A DNA stretch of 64,000 nt, from assembly GCA_021613335.1 (NCBI GenBank), contig JAJTWR010000055.1, forward strand, positions 238,501 to 302,500. Direction: 5' to 3'. The notes beneath the pieces were generated by a model that saw only the letters and a program-made list of their open reading frames with translations, made no database searches and was not told where the DNA came from. Below are positions 40,372 through 54,340 of this stretch, piece after piece (position 1 is the first letter of the stretch; every line of letters starts with the position of its first letter). Both the position numbers and the translations under genes were made by a program. Origin of the DNA: Whitmania pigra. Its lineage: Eukaryota; Annelida; Clitellata; Hirudinida; Haemopidae.

Positions 40372-42920
40372 CGTTAAGAAAGTGGCTGATAAACGTAACT
40401 CGTACACTGTTGACTACAAGCTTCAAGTCATTTCTAGAGCAAAAGACAAAGGTAACAGAGCAGCTGATCGGGAGTTCAATGTTAACGAAGTGTCGGTTCG
40501 CGAATGGAGAAAGAAGGAATGATTGCTTGAGAAACTGAACCTGAGAAAACGTGGATGCCTTGGCCAAAATGCGAAATGGCCAAAGTTAGAGTCTGATCTA
40601 AAGCTATGGGTCTTGGAACAAAGAAAGAGATAGCTTTTGACATTCCCGCTAGTGAAAGCATCTGGCGCCAGAACTGTGGCAATAACAACAAGTGGTTACG
40701 AACGGACATGTTTCGCAATCATACTTGGATGCTCTGCGGCTGGCAAGTCAAAACCAATATTGATTTTCAAGAGACAATGCGAAAATTTTCAGCATGAAGC
40801 TCTGGATTCAGAAATGTTCTCAAAAGAGGGGATTCTTTTCAAAGAGCTCGCGGTTGATCATGGATGCAATGACTGCTCATAAAGAGGAGTCAGTTAAGAA
40901 GATACTCAACTTAAGCGGATGTCACATTGCAATCATCCCGGGTGGTCTATCATCCAAACTGCAACTACAAATCGTTGAGAAATTAACAGATCTGAGAGGG
41001 AGGAATGGATGCAGAATGGCACAAACACCCACACACCGTCTGGACGAGACAGGAAGGCCTTGTATTTCGAGATATGCACGTGGGTAGCACGAGCACGGGA
41101 CAAAGTGTCTCCTGATTTGATTCTGAGTGGCTTTAGAAATGCTGGCATTAAGTCTACAGGAAAGGAGTAAAGTGACCACACGGTCTTTGAACTAGCCTGC
41201 GATCCGGCAAGAGCCAAAAATGAATAAGAAGACTGTTCGACTTTTGACGGATTTGAAGGCTTAGCTGATGATGAGGAATAATTATTGGTCTTATGATTGA
41301 TTTTTTGAATGTCTGTTAATAAATTGTTTAAAAACTTCAAAGAACTGGTTAACGATTCATGAGCTCGCTGCAATTGACCAAAATTGGTCAAGAGTCGCTT
41401 CGATATTGCGTTCTCTCTTCAATTCTTCCTCGAAACTATTTTTATCTTAAGATTTGCATCAACTTCCTACTTTGGAATGCATATTGTTTACGCATAATAA
41501 CTTGTAAGACAAAAGGGAAGCAATACTTCAAAGGACGGTAACGAACTCGTTAACCAATTCCACGCTGCAAAGAGTTCGCTTAACAAGTCTATGTGTCCCA
41601 TAACTCCCTAAATATGAAAATCACATATTTTAAATGTACTAATCTTAAGAGACATTTTTGAATATTTTTGATAAATTCTTGGAGTAGATGATGAAGTAAA
41701 TCAGATGCATCATGCTGTGAGACACAGCTTCAATGGAAAGTATAGCATTGTTGAGGTCCAAACATCCATTATAACATGAAATTTCATGAGATTTCAAGGT
41801 TAAAGTCTCCCTTTCAAGAACCATAAATGGATCATTGATCTGAGCATGAAATGCAGCTCGTGTACAATAACCTTTATAATTGCATTGAAAGAAACAAGGT
41901 TTTTTTTAAAATAAATTGAGATCAATAATTTAAGCAAATACTGAAGTTATGCATTTGTACCATGCTCTGGGACACAGCTTTACTGTGAAGGTATGGCATT
42001 GTTGAGGTTCAAACAGTGCATCAACTACAGCATAAAAGTGTGGCCAAAAGCTGCATATAATTTATGCCATCTAATGGGCTTTATAATTTTTCTCTTATAG
42101 CAATGTAGAAAATCAAGTGACTCATCACCAGAAAAAGCCAAAACAGTGGTGGTAATTTATTACAATTACCAATTTGAATCTTCATAATGAGTTCCAAGAG
42201 AATGGGCTAAGACTTCCATTTTGTTTTCCAATAAAGACTGCAAAAGACTGATAACTGACACTATTACCAAAATTGTATCTATTTTGTTCCATGCTTTTGA
42301 GAAGTGTTCAAAGTTTTTATAGCAAGATCATTAAGAGATTGAAGACATTTGCTACAATAAGTCCATGCTTGTGATGTTTGACTATTAAAATATTAAACAG
42401 CACCAACCAAAGCTGTCTGAACCACCAGTGCTGAAAAAACATTGTCACACAAACTGAAAACATTAGCTCCAATTATAATTATGAGTAACAAAGAGTTGAA
42501 AAATTATGATGAAAATTCATAAAATAGTACAACACTCTACACGTTTCCTATAGTTACCATCAATTAATTTATGTTAAATTCAAGTTGACGTCATAAACTC
42601 GAGTGCTGGACAATGCAATGATTAGCGTGAATGTTTTGTCACATGCTTCTGTAAGCATATATCGAAAGTTCTTTATGCAATGCACTAACGCCCAATCAAT
42701 TATAAACTATTTAAAATCAAAAATATAGTCTAAAACTTTTACAAAAACAACCAACAGTCTGTGCTATCATTTAAATGTTTTTATTTTTTGTTGGTCGGAA
42801 ATCAAATTCATATAAATTTAATCTAGCATAACACGCATACGATTATAGCACGCATAGGGGGGTGCGTGGTAAGTAAAATCGAACATAACACGCGTGTAAT
42901 ATGGGTGAAAATACGGTACT
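40372..42920 (+). mobile_element. Pogo/Tigger-like DNA transposon, copy 2 (5'-truncated)
   Basis: Homologous to 2815-5141 from GTTAAGAAA through the right terminus, whose inverse reads TACCGTATTTTCACCC. The left inverted repeat is missing. It retains about 220 bp (42150-42400) that copy 1 has lost. It lies between CPLANE2 and SETD2. Confidence 0.65.
40376..41170 (+). pseudogene. Pogo-family transposase, degenerate, copy 2
   Basis: N-terminal helix-turn-helix block: YKLQVISRAKDKGNRAAD..F, VREWRKKE. Core: IAFDIPASES, RTVAITTSGYERTCFAIILG, PILIFKRQ, second Asp MDAMTAHKEESVKKIL, GCHIAIIPGGLSSKLQ. These match the DDE (CENP-B/POGK-like) transposases. A C-terminal ..DLILSGFRNAGIKSTGKE block ends near 41170. 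The start codon is lost (GTG), and several frameshifts and stops occur. The part carrying the first catalytic Asp (family YDETP-like) is missing between the WVLEQRK and IAFDIP blocks. Confidence 0.65.
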
Positions 42921-43489
42921 TTATGCAAAATGCAGTTAAATTAGTCCACTGGACTGCAAACAGCCTTTATTTCAGAGCATTCCGCTTCATTTCAGCTTTT
43001 TCCAAAGAGGCAAACCCTCTTACAACTTGAGCTGACGACCTTTTTTGCGCCTAGCAAAATTTCGGGGGAAATCCTCATAAAACATGAGCAAGTGACCTTT
43101 TTTGCATCAAGTTTAAAGTCAGCCCCCTTCTCCCAAAATGTCCATGCTTGACTTATGTGTTTAAGTTTAATGATGAATGATCATGCGATTTGTTTTGGTA
43201 TACTTATTTATTTATATTTTATTTTCTTTTTTTTATATTCTTCATTTTTGCATTGATCGTTATTTTTGTTTTTAATTATGTCACATTATCATTAATTTCA
43301 CAAACAGTTTCTCATAAATTTAGAACTATTTGAAATGTTGTTGTTGTTAAATTAAATTTAATCAATATGATTAATATTTTTAGTTCTATCATTGTTATCA
43401 TTGGTCGCTATTATTATAACAATTTTTGCATTTGACCGATTTTGATAATAAAAATTCAAAATAGAATAAAAATTCAATGTCGGCAGGTC
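42921..43489. other. Intergenic, no gene recognised
   Basis: AT-rich DNA after the pogo copy. No open frame with family signal. Confidence 0.4.
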
Positions 43490-44065
43490 GACTTACGTTT
43501 TCCTCAGCTAACCGAGAAAGAACAAAGGCTATGACAAGTGACAAGGATATCTGAGGCCTCAGAAGCGGCATCATTCTGGATCTGGCACATGAGGAGCCAT
43601 AGGGAGTCTTAAGAGGCTACTTCATGAAAACCATCGGTCTCCGGTGTAATTGATACACCAGTCGCGCAAAGGCCCGCGGTCGAGTCCCGAAGATTTTTAT
43701 CTCCGGCTGCCTCTACAAAGAAATTATAAGGTCTAGTTTGAATATATTAAGTACACGGTGTGAAGAAGCCACATGAAAGCTTTCATGGCCGCTGTAGGCA
43801 ACTGGGGTGGATGCAATGTACTTCAAAAGGCCAAAGAGGTTTGCCGGTGCAAAGCAAGTATCATGCGACATGAGGAAGCCATCGAGAGTCGCTCCAGTAC
43901 AGACAGTAGTGATAGAGTGAACGAGTGTCTCTCATAGCCGGCGGTGAGCGTTGGGTCCCGAGAGATAAAAACCGACGGCTGATCGTCGGATGCTTGACCC
44001 CCCAAAGACTTAAGGAGATTCAAAGGGCAGAAACTCCTCTGAGAATTCCTGTCTGAGCTCCAACA
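43490..44065. repeat. GC-richer repeat with tRNA-like B box, possible SINE
   Basis: It contains GCGGTCGAGTCCCG at about 43677, a good B-box match, preceded by a weak A-box region. A long unique-looking GC-rich body follows (...GGCCGCTGTAGGCAACTGGGG..., ...CCGGCGGTGAGCGTTGGG...). The composition contrasts with both flanks. No tail repeat or second copy is present in this window, so classification stays open. Confidence 0.35.
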
Positions 44066-45133
44066 CGGAACATTAAGAAACAACCTGATATCTTTTACAT
44101 TTACTTGTTAGATATAGGATTATTATTAGTAGCAAAAACTTATACAAATTGTAAGTATGCAATTGAAAAAGAAAACACATTGAACTCATGGTAAGAATTA
44201 ATTTATGTTTGTAAACATTAAGCACCATCTTTACATATAGTGATAATATATAAACATAATATATATGTGCATTTTTTCATTTAAGGGATCTTATTTTGAT
44301 TACATGTTTTATTTCAAAAGCAAAATGCGCCATGAGGGGAACAAGGATATATTATTTCAAGTATATATCTATATATCTATTCATTGAAGATAATGCAATA
44401 GAGGAACACATTTGCACTTTGCAGCTTCATTTTCATATATAAAATGACAATTTGTGATGACAATGTAAAACCAAGTCATGTAAGCCAGCCGATTTTGGTT
44501 TGTAAGCCGTAAGCCATGTGGGCTGTCAAGCCGCGGCTAGCCAGCTAAAATTCTTTCAAGCCAAGCTGGTTTCTGGAAAACCCTCGACTCCCCGTTCTAC
44601 CAGCTACTAAGGTCGACATCCGCATTGACCGGAACAGTATCTAAAAGAATATTCAGAATATTTATTTTCCAGCGCATATTTTATTTTGAAAAAACCTCTG
44701 AATTATCTATATAGCCTTGAAGCCAGTTCGTTATGAGATATATCAAGGTACAAATTAATCATTGCACTGTTTGAACGCTTGACGATTTAATCGGTAAATA
44801 AACTTTAAAAGAAACATTTAAAAATAAAAATATTGTTACTTGTGTTGCTTTTCATAAATTTGTTTAGCAATAACCTTTATCTTGCAGGTGAATTATTTAA
44901 TTCACAATATTCGCCATATTTATTTTGAGCAATTTACGGACATGCGCAAATGTTTTAATGCTGTTTGTTTATCTTATTTAAAAGTTTTGGACATGTATTT
45001 TACGAGACCTTTTCTCAAATGCAGCGATTGCTTAATTTGATTTGTTTACAAATCATGTTTGTCGCCGTTGCATAAGGATAACACTCAAAGCAAATTTCGT
45101 TCAATTTCACTTGGATCTATACTTTTCTTGCAA
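44066..45133. other. Region upstream of SETD2
   Basis: A stretch at 44470-44620 is rich in AAGCC/GGCTT words (GTAAGCCGTAAGCCATG, CAAGCCGCGGCTAGCC), with a similar AAGCCGAGCCAAGC at 39970; probably a decayed repeat. The SETD2 promoter should lie within the last few hundred bases before 45134, but no specific element can be assigned. Confidence 0.35.
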
Positions 45134-48100
45134 ATGTTTGGGACAGCGAGCATGGATTCGTTGAAAAAACTTGGTAATAAGTTCTGCCCTTAAACATTTA
45201 TGTATATATATGTATATATCAGGTCGGACGCATTAAATAAATTCATTATTAGGTTTATCAGGAAATCTAGTGTCTACGTTAATGTTTAAATCGCAAGCGA
45301 TCGCCTTATGAAATGAACATGATGCAAATATATTACATATGGATTTCTGGCATTTATTAGTGAGTCTAATAATGAATAATATTAACTTTTCATAGGCACT
45401 ACAGAAGGTTGTAAAAACAGTACTTCTCCAAAGGTTAGCATAAAGTTCAAGGTACCGCCGAGAAAGCCATTAGACACACCTTCCAAAGCACTAATTAGTC
45501 AAGCATCTCCTGTGGCATCTGCTGGACAAAAACTTGTGCAGTATGATAGCGACTCTGAAGATGATGGCTTCAACAATGATATTCAAAATCGTTCAAAGCG
45601 TCATCATGCACGAAGCAGTGATGAAAAAATTTACAAAAACGAAAGCACAGCATTAACAAAAGACATGAAAGTTGCAGACAACTCCAAATCATCTTTCAAC
45701 TACAGCTCAAAGCGAGATGTGAGTCACAAAAAAGAATCATCTTCGCCTTCTGAAGGTTATTCCAGAAGAAGCCACACTGACTCTAAGGCTTCCAATGAAA
45801 ATCACAAGTCAAAAGAATCCTCAGACAGGTCAAGGGATCACAGAAAGAATGAAGATACTGCTAAAAGACATTCTAGACATGAAGACACAACCAGATCCAG
45901 CAGTGGAAAATACAGCAGCTGTCTTAAGGCAGATGAAGAGTCGTCTAGGGCAAGGACTGATTCTCGTTCAAAGGATTCCAGGCATAAAGAATCGTCACGG
46001 AGAAGGTCCAAATCGGGAAGCCAGTCGAGATCGAGCAAGACTGAGGTTTGCATCCTGGATGAAATGCTTTCAGATGGCAAACTCTCTGAGCAAATACGCA
46101 AAAAGAAAGAAGATGAGAAGATCATTTACTATAATTTGGTAGAATCTTCAGAGCAGTCACCTCCTAGGTATTCCAAGAAGACGAACTCAGAAGAGGAGCA
46201 TAAAGAAAGACACAGAAGAGATCATGATGATAAGTCAAGTAGAAGTGTCCACGAATCATCGAGCAGGGACAAAGAGAAGGATGTTGAATCCTCGAAAGAT
46301 AGTTCTTCAAAACGTTACGATTCCCGAGACTCAAAACATCGGAGAAGCAGACGCGACGACAGCAAAAGCACCAGTACTAAATCTGATAAGGAAAAAAACA
46401 GCTCCAAGTCTCACCGTGAATCATCCAACAAGAAGAGATCGAGTTCTTCCTCTTCTTCATCTTCCGAGAGAAGGAGGAGATCGAGGTCGAGAAGGTCCAG
46501 ACGTAGATCTCGATCGAGGTCCCACAGGCGGCACGAAACATCACAGCGTCAATCCGATTCACGCCGAAGAAGAAACAGCAGCAGCAGCAGAAGAAGGGAT
46601 TCGTCGAGAAGAACCAAAAGCAGAAGGGATGACTCTTGCAAGAAACATGATGTTTCTTCATCGTCATCATCGTCTTCTTCCTCATCTTCGTCTTCAAATT
46701 CTGACAGTCTGGAGACCAGCCGAAGGAATGACAGGGGTTCTGCAAGCGGTAAGAAGTACAGAGATCAGGGCCAGGAATCTTCAATAAAATTGACTACTCT
46801 TGCCACCGCTGACAAGAAAGTTCGTGCATCATCTTCCAGAAAGAACGATGAGACATCTTGCATTGACGCAGTGGAGGTGTTCTGTGGGTCATTGGACGAC
46901 ATCCCGCTGCCAGATTCCATGCCTCCGAGGAAAGACAGCAGTTCAACTGCTAATTTGACAGGTAGAAAGATTGAATCTGCAAAAAGAAATGACCAAGTCA
47001 TAGAGTTGGATGAGTCTGATATTGAGGTCTCCGGCAAGGACCGAGAGAGAGGCAGAAGAAGTGAAAACGTTAAAAGTAGTTCATCTGAAGTTCCAGCACA
47101 TCATTCTAAAAAGCCTACTCATTCGTCTGAGAAATCCAACAGCTCCTCTACCAATACCAACAATCGTGACAAACAAAATAATAACAGCAGCAAGATAATC
47201 TTCTCCATGAAGGACAGCAAAAGATCAAAACTGATTCACGGAGCGAAGCAAGACATTTTCAGGGAAGACAGCGATGATGATCAACAGCAGGGGGGAAGTG
47301 GCCGCGGAATGCCGGCTTCTGCCACGGACTACAACAGACTGGTCAGGACTCCACTCAAAAAGGAGTCAAATCTCATCGGCTTGAAGGAGATTCTTTCCCC
47401 TAGCAAAAGCAACTGCTCACGACAAGTGGAAAATTGCGGTCACTCGATTCCAGTCATCACCTCGAACACTCCCAAGAAGCTCTTCAATGAGACATTTTCC
47501 AGCTGCAATCCACCTGAGATAAAGAACTCGTTGTCAAGATTTTCCTCAGAGCCGGTGGCAAACTACCCACCCCCGACGATGTTGAAGACGTTGCCCACCC
47601 ACAATAACAATTTACTCTATCCAGTCTGCCAAAATCCTCCAGCAATCTCTAAAACATGTCCACCAGTGACTAAAACTGACGTCAAGGTTGACTCGACTCA
47701 AAAGAAACATCCTTGTGTCTCGGATGTTGACATTTTCTCTCCCGAAGAGCCATCAAAGATATCCACTGTTGTCGGTTGGAACCAATTCAAACCCACCCAG
47801 TTAATTACTGATCGAAAATCTTCTTTCGTCGCTTCGAACAACCAACGAATGAGGCCAAGAAGAGTCTTTGAAGAATTTCCTTCCAAACCATTCCATTCGG
47901 ACGACAAAAGAGGATCCAGCTCCCTGGTAGAGATCATCAGAACCGATTCGGGAAATGCAGAGATTGCGGAAACTGTGAACCTTAGGAAAGACGAGACGAC
48001 TTCGGAATCGACGGATGTCAAGAGAAAGAGTTCGGCAAATGGTGCAGTCGAATCTTCGGTGATGGATATTTTTGAATCTAGTACGCCTGATTCTAAAGTC

Positions 48101-51100
48101 GATGAAAACTCATACGAAGGTGATAAAACCACTGATAGAATGTTGTCTCAAGAAACGCATTCTGTCATCCAAGTGGATCACAATAAAATTGATAACAACA
48201 ATATAGATGGGACTAAGCCTTTGCCAAGTGAGGCAAAAACTCTCCCAAAGTGCCCCGTAGACAAAGTGGGACAAGAAATCTCGGAGTTTCGGTCATCTCC
48301 AGGAGAAATTCATATTAAAAATTTGGATTCAGTTCAACACGGAGACACAGATAGAACACTGGAATCCTCGAAGATAGAAGTTGCAGAACGTCTGTCGTCT
48401 GCAAATGGTGCAGCACTGAATGCCAACGAATCGAACGGAGAACCTGCAATTCCGTCTTTTCCAGTCCCGAGAGAGATCAAGAACAGCTGTTTATGGCAGG
48501 CTCTGTTTTCAGTCAATTCTTCAGATGAGATTAAAAAATGCAGGGAGGAGGGAATCGATGCCAGCTTTGTCGACCACGAGGTTTCGAATGCCAACCGAGT
48601 CGGTGAAAGGAGGAGGAGCAGTCGATTGAGGAGTAAAGAGGAAAAACGAATCATCCCCGTCCTCGATGTTTCGGATCAACCAATCTCTGAGCATCCCACT
48701 TTGTGCGTCGATGCAGCTCAAGCGAAAACCGCGACGAGTACATCCGACTATGCCGATAATTCTGCCTTTCCTATGATTTCTGCCAAAACAACTCAAGTTA
48801 TCGATGCCAGTGGAAGTCAGAATGTTTCACTGAAACCAGAGAAGGTGAAATCAAGGTGGTGGAGAAACAGCGAACTGGAGACAGACAGAGTCTCCGTTGC
48901 TTCCCAGGAAAACACGACGGACGAATCTGGCACGTCTCGATCCCAAATGACTGTGCATCCCGAAACCATCGAAGCACAAACTGCATCTTTGGAAGACTCC
49001 CGTCATTCTGCGTTGACCGAAGGAACCAAGAGCTCCGAGAAGCCCCCGAAAAAAGAATCCACTCCTAGCGATGATGATGATGATGACAGTGGACCAACCC
49101 CTTTTGTTCCCATTACTGAAAACATCTACTTATCCGACAGGTTTTGATTTGTGATTTGTTTTTTTTAAAGTCATTTGGCATCAGTTTTTATGTCTGAGTT
49201 TTGTCATTATTGCATTTATTATGATTTTTTAACAATTTTTGATTGATCGTTATTCTCACGTGGGAGCAAGAATGATTATTTTTAAAATGACACGAAGAAG
49301 CTCTCGTGCTCAATGTTCAGTTCGGTGTCGGACACGATTGTGCATTTAATGTAGCAGCATTATCACCTAGCATCACCGACATCGTTAACACCTTTCCATT
49401 GGCAGTCAATCTTGGACATTATAATCATTTGCATGCATAATATCACAATATTACTTCGAAAAGTAATATTAATAATATTAACGTCATGCTTGCTATAACA
49501 AAAAATAGGCTAAGGTTTAAGAAAGATGATGTCTAGTTATCAAGCTGCATTTCACATTATTGCAATGCTTTTTACTAAGCACAAATTTCTTTCATGAAAT
49601 TAACTACATTATCATCTTGTTGTCTGCTTATCTCAGTTAATGTAACTGACAATAGTAACAGGGTTAAATTGTTAAATAATAGGTTGCCATCTATTGTCCA
49701 TCCTCATCAATTCAATAATTTATTGGTCAGGGACCTCAAGAAGCAGAAGAAGGAATCCAGGAGGATGGTTTGTGACTGCGTGGCTCCGTCCGCCGAGGAC
49801 CTCAAGAACGGGGTGGTGGCTTGCGGGGAGGACTGCCTCAACAGGATGCTCATGATCGAATGGTTCGACCAAGTTTCGTTTATGTTGATTATGATCATCA
49901 GGGATGCGTCCAGAAGATTCATTGTTGCATAAGATTATTATTATTATTATTATTATTATTAAGACAATTGTTGTTAAACATTGATAAAGTTAACGTCATT
50001 GACGTGATGTTAATTGTTAGGCTTTTTTTTGAAATTATGGCAAACTGCGGCTAATTGCAAACTCTGTTGGATTTTGCAGCAGTTCCAGATGTCCTTGCAG
50101 CGAGATTTGCACTAATCGACAGTTTGCAGAGGTTTGTTGAAAGCCACATTGACGGTCTCATTAATTTCATTAATCACTCTTTCACTCTGACGACGATAAG
50201 CTCTATCTATTATCTTAATTGTGATGGGCAATCACCTTTACATACTTTATTGCAAATAATGGACAAATTGAATGAACATTTGAAAATGATTTTGGAATGG
50301 TGAATGGAATTTCTAAAAATGAAAACAATTTCAAACCTACAGAAGAGATACGCCCCCACGAAGTGCTTCAAGACGCAGTGGAAAGGTTGGGGTCTTCAGG
50401 CAGACGAGGACATCGATGCGTACGTTGTTGTCATTATTGGCTTTCCATCACTTTCACGCATTTTGTTGTGGAGAATGTATAGTTAGATATAGAATATATA
50501 GATATATAGAGATTATATAGATATAGTTACATTGTAGAGGTGTAATGGCAACAGTCGTAATGTGTTGTGTTCGAAACGTAGCCTGCATTACGACAAGCGC
50601 CCTTGAAGGAAGGAGCGCTATATAAATGGTTGGCTAGTTAGCTCAGAGGGTAGCGAACGATGGCAAAAGCAACTTTCATTAAATGTCGTGTTCGCACAAA
50701 TTAACCACGTTCATGCCAAAAGGTAATTCATGATCCACTTATTTAGGGCAACTCATTGATTATATGTTTAAAGTTTATCAGTAGGTTACTTTGGAGATTA
50801 GGATTCTTTTAAAAAATGTAGGAAAACCAACTGACATGGTTTATTTGTTTATTTATTTCAAAATTATAACGTAAAGTGATGCTCCCAAAGCGATCAAAAA
50901 GCAAGCTAATGGCTGCAGGCCTAATACAATGTGACAAAAATTGATGAGACATCATCATCGACAACAGCAGACAACAGTCAGCTTTTTGCCTCAAGGCTCT
51001 TGAGAACTTCTTGTTATTTTGTTCAGTGGAGTTCATTTAGAACATCAAGGCTGACTGCAGAGCAGTGCGAAACTATTAGAAATACTATTAGAAATAATAT

Positions 51101-54100
51101 TAGAAATAATATTAGAAATAATATTAGAAATACTATTAGAAATAATATTAGAAATAATATTAGAAATAATATTAGAAATAATATTAGAAATAATATCAGA
51201 AATATTAGAAATAATATTAGAAATAATATTAGAAACAATATTAGAAATAATATTAGAAATTGGCATCACCAGATCTATCCCAAACCCCATCAATCCTTGG
51301 TACACTTGTCCGACACTTGAGGCTGGGATTCGCATGTTTACAGTGGACAGTAACTAAGGGTTGGCATGTTTATGCTAGGCCATCGTTAATTTGGGACGTT
51401 ACAATGTAAACTTAAAACATTGCAACGCTTTGGAATTGTTATTATCTTTATCTAAGCAGTTTATCTCCATAGGCACTTAATCGTTTGGTTCCTTTACTGG
51501 CATTGTTTCTACGCTTTTTCACTTGATTTTAATTTTAATCACCTTTGAATCGTAAAACTTGCAGTAGCAGCGGAATGCAATTCCATCCGTTTCTCAACTG
51601 GAAATTGGAAAATATCGTTTTGCTCTAAAAACAATAACGGACTATTTTACCACTGTCTAATTCTGCAATATTTCTGGAAAAACATTTTTCCTTCCTTTTC
51701 CAAGCAGTGACAACAGCAATCGCATAAGAATAATAACAACAATAACAATAATGAAGGTCACATGTAATGCATTTCCAAAAAAAGCATTACATTGTTCTTT
51801 TGGAATCTTTGCAAAAGGTTCTTAAGCGGTTTAATTTTTAAAAATCCTGTTCGCATGGTGCCTCTCTTTAATTGGTCAGTTTAGTTTGTTACCGACATTG
51901 TTGCATTATCAAAATTGAAATGATAACTGCCACGATTTCTCGATCCGTTTTGCAACTTTATTGATCTCCTGGATCGATCGAAATTACTGACAGCGTAATG
52001 TGAATGCAGGGAGGAGAATATGATGATGATGTCGGTGGTAGTGATGATGGTGTTGATGATGTTGGTGGCAGTGATGATGTTGATGTTGATGATGGTCCCG
52101 CCGATTACCCTCGCTTTTGGAATTTCTTTTTTTTTTGAATCGACGAAAAATATAAACAACTACTAGTGGTGGTGGTGGTGACGACGACGATAGTGGTAGA
52201 GATGATGATGATGATGTTGATGATTACTATTTAAGTAACAAAGTAAACTCTTTGGAGCCCATTGTTGGATGATTGATTTTTGTAATAACATGTTTTTGCA
52301 AGTTAAAAGGACAAAATTGTAGCCAGTATGAGCAATAACACTGTTTGTTGTTCACACCTACAAAGTTAAACTGCTGCTAACTGTAATTGCTGTACTGTAA
52401 ACCATAATAATAACAACAACAATGATAATTTAATATAATCCTAGAGACAAGGTAGGGATAATTGCCTGAATAACCGTTGAATCAATAATCATTGATAATC
52501 TGAACTGAATAATATTTGGATCATTACGAAAAATTCACCTGCAGTTCCAGACTGTATTTCCTTATGCATTTCCCATAAATTTGCCATTGGAATGTCTAAC
52601 CATCAGCTGCCATAAAAAAGAAAGAAAAGAGATAACAAAACCACTGATAATTACTGTGACTGATGACAAGATAATTAGATAACCAGATGCACCTACAGTA
52701 TTTGCAACTATTTCCATTATACATTGTATTACACATCATAAATTATACTTCAACTCGTTTGATCTCCGCACATTCCCATTCACGTACACACGATTTCACA
52801 CATCCACGAACACCCGAACATTCGCCCCTACGTCCGTCATCGCATTCACCCCTTCATTGCGAATGCAGAGGAACGTTCATCGTGGAGTACGTCGGTGAAG
52901 TGCTCGACTACAAGGAGTTCAAGTCGAGGACTCGGAGGTACGACCGCGAGAAGATCGTCCACCATTACTTCATGGCACTCAACGGAGAGGAGGTCATCGA
53001 TGCCACCAGGAAGGGGAACGTTTCCAGGTTCATCAACCACTGCTGCGACCCCAATGCCGAAACGCAGAAGGTGATCGTGACGACTGCGATGATGATGATG
53101 ATGATGACGATGGTGATTGTGGTGATTGTGGTGGTGATGGTGAGAGGAGGTGGTAATGATGATGGTTGTATTGGGGAGATCCATGATGATGATGATGATG
53201 TTGTTTTTTTGTATCAACATATGTTTGGCAACATATTTCAAAAGAAAAATGATTATGTTAATGATGACTGTGATGACAAATTTCAATAAGTAGAATCGGT
53301 AAAACTAAAATTTTAAGAATATCGCCCAATAACAGCCACCACAATAACAACCTGTTGTGCCACTTTTTTGTGGAATTTCACTTTAAAATACTTAATAATA
53401 CATTATTAGTTTACCGTCTCGACCATCTCTCTTTGTTTGATTTTCAATTGATTTATGATAAATCTAACATTTATAACTTATTAGTCATTCGTTTGATTTT
53501 ATTAATATAGTTATATTGGTTAAAGAAATTACATAATTAATAAAAAGTTGCATAATTATAATCATGCACTTAATCAATAACATGAATAATTAAAACATAA
53601 TGATATAAATTAATAGAAATTTCCATAATTAGTTTGATGGTACAATTTTATTACTAAGACATAATTAACTACAATAACACAATTATATTAAATAAATTAT
53701 TGACTAATAATTAATTAATCAGTACTTTTCCAATTAACAGTGGACCGTCAATGGCCAGCTCAGGGTGGGTTTTTTTGCAGTGAAGCCAATCAGGAAAGGG
53801 GAAGAAATTACCTTCAATTACCAGTTCGAGAGCTACGGGTTCGTACTGAACTCTGCCTATCGTTCAAATTAAACTTAATTACGGCACATTGTTTCGTGTC
53901 GAACATGTTGTGTGTGTGTGTGCATGTTTTAGCTCCTTAAATGTGCCTTAGTCGTAGTGCATAGGAAGCACAAAGTAGCCTATTTACGCACTGCATGTTG
54001 TAAACAATTGTTATTGTTGTTAGTAATTGCAGGTAATTCTATTAATAGCCGTGATTGATCAGAGATGATGATGATGATTATATATTTAAGGATTTAAATA

Positions 54101-54307
54101 TTTACAGAACTGTACTTACACTGTTACCATCATGATTGGCTATAGGTAGACATGAATTACATAACAGACAACTAAACATTGTTACAACCATCATCACCAT
54201 CGTCATTGTCATAATCATGCATCATCATCATCATCATCATTGTTTCGTGTTGAACATGTTGTGTGTGCGTGTTTTAGCTCCTTAAATGTGCCTTAGTCAT
54301 CATCATA

Positions 54308-54340
<33 letters not shown>

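Noticed and set aside
45838..46784. Antisense and alternate-frame ORFs over SETD2 exon 2
   Set aside because: They are shadows of the RS-rich coding frame, whose low-complexity codons keep other frames open.
50931..51335. Frames reading (NNIR)n and (LFLI)n
   Set aside because: They come from the 12-bp intronic tandem repeat in SETD2 intron 5.
52687..52868. In-frame N-terminal extension of the SET exon (MHLQYLQLF...)
   Set aside because: The phase and family alignment require the acceptor at 52868, joining GC to A; the upstream part is intron that happens to be open.
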